The notes below the pieces were generated by a model. It was not told the origin of the DNA and did not search any database. It saw only the letters and a program-made list of their open reading frames with translations. Made by a program: the position numbers and the translations under genes. A stretch of DNA of 64,000 nt from Tupaia tana (lineage: Eukaryota; Chordata; Mammalia; Scandentia; Tupaiidae): NCBI GenBank assembly GCA_026018925.1, contig JAKSZU010000008.1, forward strand, positions 9,713,626 through 9,777,625. Reading direction: 5' to 3'. Of the stretch, positions 57,876-64,000 are shown piece after piece; position 1 is the first letter of the stretch, and every line of letters starts with the position of its first letter.

Positions 57876-58074
57876 CTACTGTCATAAAATCCTATAGGCT
57901 GGATGGTTTAAAAAGAGACATTTATTTCTCACAGTTCCAGAGGCTGGGAAAACTAACAATGTGTCAGGTGATTTGGTCCCTGGTGAGGTTTCTCTTCTGT
58001 GTTTGCAGATGGCCACCTCTGAGTTGTATTCTCACCTGGAGGAAAGGGAGAAAATGGGCTCTCTTCCTATTCTT

Positions 58075-58335
58075 TTTTTTTTTTTTTTTTTTAAGTTTAT
58101 CTATCTACTGTTTTCATTAGAGACGAAAACACAGAAAGAGAAACAGCAAGACAGAAACCTTTAACCGGGTCCTCGTGCCATGATCCACCCTCCCAGTCTC
58201 AGCCAGCCAGGATCACAGGTACACACATATGCACCCAAATGCACAAGAAGACCTTGGATACAAGCCCAAGATCTCCCCATATGGCCTCAGTATCACACAG
58301 TATCACATCACTGCTGTGACACCACAGCTTGGCCT
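58075..58335 (-). repeat. SINE-B, antisense
   Basis: Poly-T, 'cgggtcctcgtgccatgatc', 'ggatacaagcccaagatctc' and head 'tgctgtgacaccacagcttg'. Confidence 0.8.
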
Positions 58336-58341
58336 CTTCTT

Positions 58342-59371
58342 TGGAGGAGTCCGACCCAGGGAGGCCCCATGATCTGTCTGAACCCCCCCCCCCCCCCCGC
58401 CCCACTCTGACCTTTGAGCTCTGCTTCCGGTCAGATCAATATGCTGGCAAGGCCACTGTTGTGCACCCCCCTGACCTTGGAACAAAGCTTGGGTCAATTA
58501 GCATGTCAGCAACTGCTTGCTATTTGCTCCAGAAAACTGGTAGCCTTGCTGGGAAGCAACCCCCCCCCTCTGACTCCCCAATTTACTACTATAAAAGAAT
58601 TGCATAGCTCTCTTATACATCCTAAGTATATGATAAAATTTTCCAGGAACTCCCCCGACCACTCCCCTTTGCTATTATCACCTACTATTAATTACAATGC
58701 TTTATCTCCATGGTCACAGTAGAGGGTGGGCTGAAGTTCTATCTAGGCGGAAATGGTCTTTGGAAGGCCCTTCAAAATACATTTAAGGTAAACTTAATCC
58801 TTTCTTTATGTAAAATAGGATTAGGCCAAAACTGGCCCAGGACCACCCCTGCCCTCACCAAGCGAAATAGATAAATATTTTAGGACTCCTCAAATCAAGT
58901 TTTAGATCCCTATAAAACTATGTAAGTATCATTCTTTATTAAGATCCATAGGAACTAATATCTATTCTTGAGATTTTCTTTTCTCAGAGCCATCCCTAGT
59001 AAGATGGCTGCTGTGCTGCTGCTTACCCAAACCACCTTCCTGAAACTGCATTCTATGGAGACCCACCTACAATTGTGAAAATGCACGACACCCACCCTTA
59101 ATCCAACCCTGAATAGAATCTATGTTCCCTTTTGTTAAAACCTTTATGAGCTGATAATTGAAGCACTTAGCCCCTCTCCCATTTACTTGCATGTAACACA
59201 TTTTCAATAAAAAGGCACGATGATTCCTAGCAGTTGTCACTCCTCAGAGAGCGATCTTTGGGGAGTGTCCGGCATAGGATGTGCGTGAAAAGGCATCGAG
59301 GCCTGTGTCTTCTGTTCACCTGAGCCGCCTCCATCGAGATAACCCACCCCCGCCGAGGCTGGTCCCCGGCA
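58342..59371 (+). mobile_element. Solo retroviral LTR, about 1.03 kb
   Basis: Begins TGGAGGAGTCCG and ends GGTCCCCGGCA (TG...CA), flanked by the 6-bp duplication CTTCTT (58336-58341 and 59372-59377). It contains a C16 run (58383-58398), TATA-like sequences (ctataaaag near 58591 and ctataaaac near 58911), AATAAA at 59206-59211 and a T/G-rich region after it, in the usual U3-R-U5 order. No internal retroviral genes are attached, so recombination has left one LTR. A 6-bp duplication suits a class II (beta-like) ERV. Confidence 0.75.
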
Positions 59372-59384
59372 CTTCTTCTTCTCC

Positions 59385-59553
59385 TTTTTTTTTTTTTTTT
59401 AAGAATTATTTTATTTAACTTTATTTATTTATTTTAATTTGACTAGAGAGTGACAGGGGAAAGTGAGAAAGCAAGCCACAAGGTCCAGAACTTGAACCGC
59501 GGTCGGCCATGTGGGAGTCCAGTGACCTTAACCAGCATGCCACCTGCTGCCTC
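59385..59553 (-). repeat. SINE-s, antisense
   Basis: Poly-T, AT-rich tail, 'aatttgactagagagtgaca' and head 'cagcatgccacctgctgcc'. Confidence 0.83.
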
Positions 59554-59609
59554 CCTTCCTCTTCTTATAAGGACATTCCATCATGAAGGAATAGTGTCCT
59601 CATGATTCC

Positions 59610-59634
59610 TTTTTTTTTTTTTTTTTTTTTTTTT
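59610..59634. repeat. Poly-T run (25 bases)
   Basis: Isolated homopolymer inside the split LTR-like repeat. No SINE body is attached. Confidence 0.9.
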
Positions 59635-59976
59635 CCTTTAAACCCAATCACCTCACCTCCTATTTTAGAAATTATACCCACTGTTTTAGAAATTACAGCT
59701 TCACCATATGAACTCTAAGAGGACATTTCATAACAACTTACAGTGTGCAGGAATTGGACAAAAAGTAAAATGTACTGGCGTTAAATCACATTGCATGAGA
59801 AATAAATTATTTTTAATTAATTCAAAAGTTAATCTATATAGAAGGCATTAAGATGAATAGATTATATTAGAAAATACTAAGGATTATCCAGAATAAGGGT
59901 TGTTATCTAATAGGAAACTGACGATAAGAAAAAAAGATGTAGGCGCCAGGCACATCATTAAATCCTTTCTTCTGGA

Positions 59977-60217
59977 GGGACCAGCAGTTAGCTTAATGGC
60001 TATGTCGCTGGACTCCCACGTAGTCGACCATGGTTCAAGTCCCGGACCCGGCGGCTTAAACTCACGCCGTGTGCGTGCGTACCCAAGATCCCGAGAGGAG
60101 AATGGAGGAGAAGGGATTGCGGCATGGCCATCCCCCCTGGGGGGTGATTTCTTGCTTTCTAACTCTCTGTCTTTCTGGCGAGCGCACGCACCCTATAGCG
60201 AAAACCTCTCAAAAAAT
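59977..60217 (+). repeat. SINE-A, young copy, sense, very short A-tail
   Basis: Near-consensus head with 'ttagcttaatggctatgtcg', a slightly shortened CT tract, and A6 only. Perfect duplication ATCCTTTCTTCTGGA at 59962-59976 and 60218-60232. Confidence 0.94.
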
Positions 60218-60511
60218 ATCCTTTCTTCTGGAAATTACCTAAACTACATTTAGATAAATATTTTCCTTCCATTTGGGGTTTCAATGATTTGACAAAACAA
60301 TACTACATAGTTACAGAGATTGTTTAATTAGTGAACACTAAAACTTGAAAAAGTAGTGAAAAAAGTGGAAAATATCAGGAGATCCATGCAATAGTGAAGG
60401 TGTGGGTGACAGGAACGAACTATTTGAACTAGATCATAGGTAAGAGTTCTGAAAGCAATAGCAGCAATGGAATAATGCAAAATGCAGTTTCCCTGCCTAT
60501 AGAATTTTTTT

Positions 60512-60756
60512 TAAGCTTTTGCCATAAGGCACTTGTGTTTGCTAGAAAGAGAAAGAGAAAGGGAAAGTGAGAAATCACCCCTTCGGGTGGGGAGGACCAT
60601 GCTGCAATCCTGTCTTGTCCACTCTCCTCTGAGGATTTTGGGCATGCATGCATGCATACATGCCCAGCGTGATTTTCAGGCTGCAGAGTTCCAGACTCTA
60701 GCCATGATCAGCCATGTAGGAATTCCACACCTTAACCACATTACCTGCTGGTCCCA
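60512..60756 (-). repeat. SINE-A old copy, antisense
   Basis: 'aagcttttgccataaggcac' to 'cacattacctgctggtccca'. Duplication CTATAGAATTTT on both flanks. Confidence 0.86.
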
Positions 60757-60937
60757 GACTATAGAATTTTCTAATCACCTGGACAAAGCACTTGCAGAAA
60801 TGATTTCTCCAGAATGATTCAGTGAATTTCACTACCTAATATATGTCTAATTCGTCAGTTTGATCTTGAATATTGTATGTCTTAAGCATGATTAAGCCAG
60901 GATTTCTCATCTACCAGCCTCGAGAAAAAGATCGTGT

Positions 60938-61180
60938 GGGACCAGCAGATGGCATAACAGCTATGTCACTGGACTCCCATGTGACTGACCAAGGTTCGAG
61001 TCCTAGATTCAGTGGCTTATACTCACTCCAAGCACATGTGCACATGTGCCCAAGATTCCAAGAGGAGAACGGAGGAGAAGGGATTGTGGCTTGGCCATCG
61101 CCCCTGGGGGGTGATTTCTCACTTTCTGTCTCTCTGTATTTCTGGTGAGCACACACACCCTATAGCAAAAACCTCTCAAA
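60938..61180 (+). repeat. SINE-A, sense
   Basis: 'gggaccagcagatggcataa' to 'ccctatagcaaaaacctctc'. AAAAAGAT-type flanks. Confidence 0.9.
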
Positions 61181-61469
61181 AAAAAAGATTGAGCATAAAA
61201 TTTTTCTAGTTTATTTTTTAGGGGAAAAAAAAGTGAAATAAGTTCTAAAAATAATTATGAGTTATTTTTCATACCAAAATAGCAATCTTTCCTTTTGCCT
61301 GTGTGGTTTTTGTGTTTCTGTCAAATTTTGTCTGTATTTTCCAACTGTTTATAAGAAAGATTCAGAATACTCATGTAGGTAGGTATCATAATCATCCTGA
61401 GTTAATAGAAGCTTTTCAGACACATTACTCTAATTTTGTCCAAAATGTTCTCATTTTGTACAAAAATTT

Positions 61470-61741
61470 TTTTTTTTTTTTTTTTTGGAGAGGTTTTTTT
61501 CGCTATAGGGCGCGTGCGCTCACCAGACAGACAGAGAGAGACATAGAGACAGAAAGCGAGAAATCACCCCCCAGGGGGGATGGTCATGCCGCAATCCCTT
61601 CTCCTCCATTCTCCTCTCGGGATCTTGGGCACGCACGCACACACGCCCGGCGTGAGTTGTAAGCCACCGGGTCCGAGACGCGAACCGCGGTCAACTACGT
61701 GGGAGTCCAGCTACATAGCCATTACGCTAACTGCTGGTTCC
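61470..61741 (-). repeat. SINE-A, young copy, antisense
   Basis: Poly-T and near-consensus body with 'ctatagggcgcgtgcgctca' and head 'tacgctaactgctggttccc'. TACAAAAAT on both flanks. Confidence 0.93.
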
Positions 61742-61800
61742 CTACAAAAATGTTTTTGTACTTAATAAAAAGTGCTGTTCGTGGCATGGATACTTTCTTT

Positions 61801-62045
61801 TTCTTTTTTCTTTTTTTTTTTTTTTTTGAGATGTTTTTGCTATAGGGCACATGGACTCGCCAGAAAGACAGAGAGAGACAGAGAAACAAAAAGACAGAAA
61901 GCAAGAAGTCACCCCCAGGGGGATGGCCACACCACAATCCATTCTCCTCCACCAGTGTGAGTTTAAGCTACCAGGTCCCAGATTCGAACCTCAGTTGACT
62001 ACATGGGAGTCCAGTGACATAGCCATTATGCCAACCGCAGGTCCC
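61801..62045 (-). repeat. SINE-A, antisense, internal deletion
   Basis: Poly-T and tail are normal, but the block between 'cattctcctccac' and 'cagtgtgagtttaagc' (the 'gatcttgggcacgca' region) is missing. Duplication around ATACTTTCT. Confidence 0.88.
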
Positions 62046-62154
62046 AATACTTTCTGAGATTTTAAGAACAAGCATTTTTTAGGTCCTTTTCTTTCTCGAG
62101 GTTAGACTTGTTTTAATTCAGTACCCCCAAAATGCTTCATGCCCAGCCTCCACA

Positions 62155-62390
62155 TTTTTTTTAACTGATAGACGGCACATGTGAGAGAGAGAGAAGAGAG
62201 AGTCGAAGAAAGCACTTCCAATGGGACATACTCACAGTGCAATCCTTCTTCATTTCTTCATCCTGCTGGGTTTGGGGCACACGTACACATGAGCCTGGCA
62301 TGTTTTTGAAGCCAATGAGGCTGAGATTCAAACCACAGCGGGCCGTGAGGAATCCAGCTCCCTTGACCACTGAGCTATGGGGCTGGCCCC
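62155..62390 (-). repeat. SINE-A related copy (old), antisense
   Basis: 'tgatagacggcacatgtgag' to 'gagctatggggctggcccc'. Diverged duplication CAGCCTCCACATTTT / CAGGCTCCACACTTT. Confidence 0.82.
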
Positions 62391-62495
62391 AGGCTCCACA
62401 CTTTAATCCATATTATCTTTTCTTGAAGGTTAAACATAGACCTGACTCTCTTATTCTAAAAATCCTTCTTTTTGTTCTTTTGAAAGTATTTATTA

Positions 62496-62718
62496 AGGCC
62501 AACAAGAAGTGTGGTAGTTAAGAAGCTCAATTCCCACAAGGTTGATCATAGTTCAAGTCCCAGACCCAGTGGCTTGAAATGTATGTATGTCCATACCCCA
62601 AATCCCAAGAGAATGGAAGAAAAGGAATTGCTCCCTCCTGAGCGTGATTTCTCACTTTCCCTTTCTCTATCTCTCTCTGGCAAGCACACATATCCTATGG
62701 CAAAAACTTAGGGGAATA
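62496..62718 (+). repeat. SINE-A related copy (old), sense
   Basis: 'ggccaacaagaagtgtggta', box-B-like 'agttcaagtcc', and tail 'gcacacatatcctatggcaa'. Confidence 0.78.
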
Positions 62719-62734
62719 AAAAGCTTGTCTGCTT

Positions 62735-62926
62735 CTTCCATGAAAAAGACAGAGACAGAGACAGACAGACATTACCAGCAGGGTCTTCATGCCATAGTCT
62801 ATGCTCAGTCATAGCCTACCTGGAATATGGGTATGTATGCTTGCTGTGCTCAGGGAGGTCCTAGGACATCAACCCAGAACCTTTCCCATATGGGTCCACT
62901 CACATTATCACTTGGCCCCCCAAGAA
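62735..62926 (-). repeat. SINE-B, antisense
   Basis: 'acagacattaccagcagggt', 'ctcagggaggtcctaggaca' and head near 'cattatcacttggcccccc'. Confidence 0.75.
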
Positions 62927-62986
62927 TCCTTAATACCAGTCAGTGTGTGACAAATCTGTGAGTAATCCCTATTAAGATTCTTATAG

Positions 62987-63312
62987 GCTGAACATCCCTA
63001 ACTCATAAATCCAAACTCCAAAATGCTCCAAAACCTGAAACTTTCTGAGTATCAACATGATGCCACAAGTGGAAAGTTCCACACCAGACCTCATGTGACA
63101 GCTCACAGCTAAAATGCTTCAATGCAAAAGTGTTATATGAAATTTCCTTCAAACTATGTGTAGAAGGTGTCTGTGAAACATAAAGTTGGGGTTTAGATGT
63201 GGATCCCAGCCTCAAGATAGCTCATCTGCAAATAGTCCGAACTCTGAAAACACCTGAAATCCAAAACACTCCTGCTCCCAAACATTTTAGATAAGGGATG
63301 CTCAACCTGTAA
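62987..63312. mobile_element. Tigger-like non-autonomous DNA transposon
   Basis: Ends 'taggctgaacatccctaa' and 'gataagggatgctcaacctg' are inverted repeats flanked by TA. The interior 'ttccacaccagacctcatgt' matches 50172-50500. Confidence 0.75.
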
Positions 63313-63344
63313 TTTAATCTTCATTAAAAACTTAAAGGAATGAT

Positions 63345-63475
63345 ATTAATATAACCATTAGTCAGATGATAAAACAGGTTCATAGAGGTTCAGCAATTTG
63401 GCCAGTACCAGGCAGATAATCAGCAGCAGCACCCCAGCTCACATCCAGGGCTGCCTTAGTCCAAAGCCTCTTCAT
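63345..63475 (-). repeat. MIR fragment
   Basis: Inverted MIR core: 'gataaaacaggttcatagag', 'gttcagcaatttggccagta' and 'cagctcacatccagggctgc'. Confidence 0.6.
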
Positions 63476-64000
63476 TCCGCTCAACCTCCTTCTCCCCAAG
63501 CATCTATCATTGGTCAGAAATTCAGAGCGCTGATTACATCAACTGATCCGCATGACACTATACATACAGGGGAGACCCTAATACTTGACAAAGAGAGAAG
63601 TCTCTTCAAACCCCACTGGGGAACAAAACGAGCAATGGCTCTGGAATCAGAAAGGTGCTGTGGGCCTTGGCCCACTCTTGGACTTGACATTCCTGTAACT
63701 TCATCAGGGCCCCCTCACATCATGCTGAAGGCAAGCTGCCCCAAGTTCTCCCTCAGCTCTCTGTGCATAGGTCCAACCCAGAGTCCACTCAGTCCAAGAA
63801 AAACCATTCATGTGGCAGCCTCATTGGACGTGCTGATGTTACACGAATTACTGTCTACCCAGCCCCGTTGTGTTGAGGCAAGAGGACCTCCTCCTGTAAT
63901 GTTTAAGCACTGTTCCTTGTGGTGGTGAGTCAGCCCTGAACAAGGCCCACATGGTTCTTACCCTCAAGGCATTTGTGGTCTGAGTAATACAATTAGCAAA
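63476..64000. other. Intergenic end of window
   Basis: Moderate GC. A 176-codon plus-strand frame (63398-63928) overlaps the MIR and lacks a convincing ATG start (it begins at TTG). The last 80 bases have an old MIR/L2-like phrase. No gene is supported. Confidence 0.4.

Larger units (their letters stand above)
57880..59750 (-). repeat. Ancient LTR-like repeat, antisense, split by later insertions
   Basis: The left piece 57880-58074 ('gggctactgtcataaaatcc', 'ttatttctcacagttccaga', 'gtgatttggtccctggtgag') and right piece 59555-59750 ('cctcttcttataaggacatt', 'acccaatcacctcacctcct', 'acagcttcaccatatgaact') are halves of the repeat also seen at 34686 and 36535. SINE-B, a solo LTR and a SINE-s lie between. 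Confidence 0.6.

Noticed and set aside
58342..59371. Full endogenous retrovirus
   Set aside because: No gag, pol or env-like frame lies next to the LTR and the duplication directly flanks a single LTR, so it is a solo LTR.
63398..63928. 176-codon plus-strand frame
   Set aside because: Starts at TTG rather than ATG, overlaps an inverted MIR and shows low-complexity Ser/Pro composition with no domain. A chance frame is more likely.
1..64000. CRISPR arrays, operons, ribosome binding sites or other bacterial-type systems
   Set aside because: The window is clearly vertebrate nuclear DNA; regular repeats are SINEs and microsatellites without spacer structure.

Overview
This is a mammalian genomic window: spliced gene structure, long AT-rich non-coding stretches, and dense SINE, LINE-1 and LTR repeats. 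The commonest element is a tRNA-headed SINE of about 270 bp (here 'SINE-A'). It has more than 40 copies, together with a short deletion form ('SINE-s') and a second tRNA-headed family ('SINE-B'). There is also a 7SL-derived monomer (10137-10245) and a tRNA/7SL hybrid (52470-52634). No dimeric Alu, rodent B1/B2 or carnivore SINE was seen. A lineage-specific tRNA SINE alongside 7SL-type SINEs suggests Euarchontoglires outside primates and rodents. A tree shrew fits best and a colugo is the alternative. This is inference from repeat type only.

Layout. (1) 1-3986 is the end of an intron. (2) 3987-4933 is the last coding exon of XKR4, a multi-pass phospholipid scramblase, on the plus strand. (3) 4934 to about 25510 is mostly single-copy DNA with scattered SINEs and MIRs. 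It ends at a good polyadenylation context (AATAAA at 25486), so it may be a roughly 20 kb XKR4 3' UTR, with several proximal AATAAA motifs for shorter forms. (4) From 25.5 kb to the end no host gene was recognised. It is a repeat-rich intergenic region with stacked insertions: old L1 carrying SINEs, a MITE and a younger L1 (36.9-42.8 kb); an antisense L1 (43.3-50.05 kb) inside a small palindromic MITE; a MaLR-type LTR (29.5 kb); Tigger-like elements; and a 1.03-kb solo LTR (58.3-59.4 kb) inside an older LTR-like repeat.

The most notable single locus is 46696-49370: a full-length processed copy of ACTR3 (Arp3) mRNA, inserted into the antisense L1 with a perfect 17-bp target-site duplication, poly(A) tail and canonical poly(A) signal. 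Its reading frame is open for 372 of about 417 codons and is broken only by an in-frame TGA at 48088-48090. One glycine codon is also missing. Its 5' leader carries about 18 copies of a GGCAGC hexanucleotide repeat.

Only XKR4 and the ACTR3 copy are supported as gene-related. Nearly all other long open frames lie in SINE, L1 or LTR sequence or look like chance.
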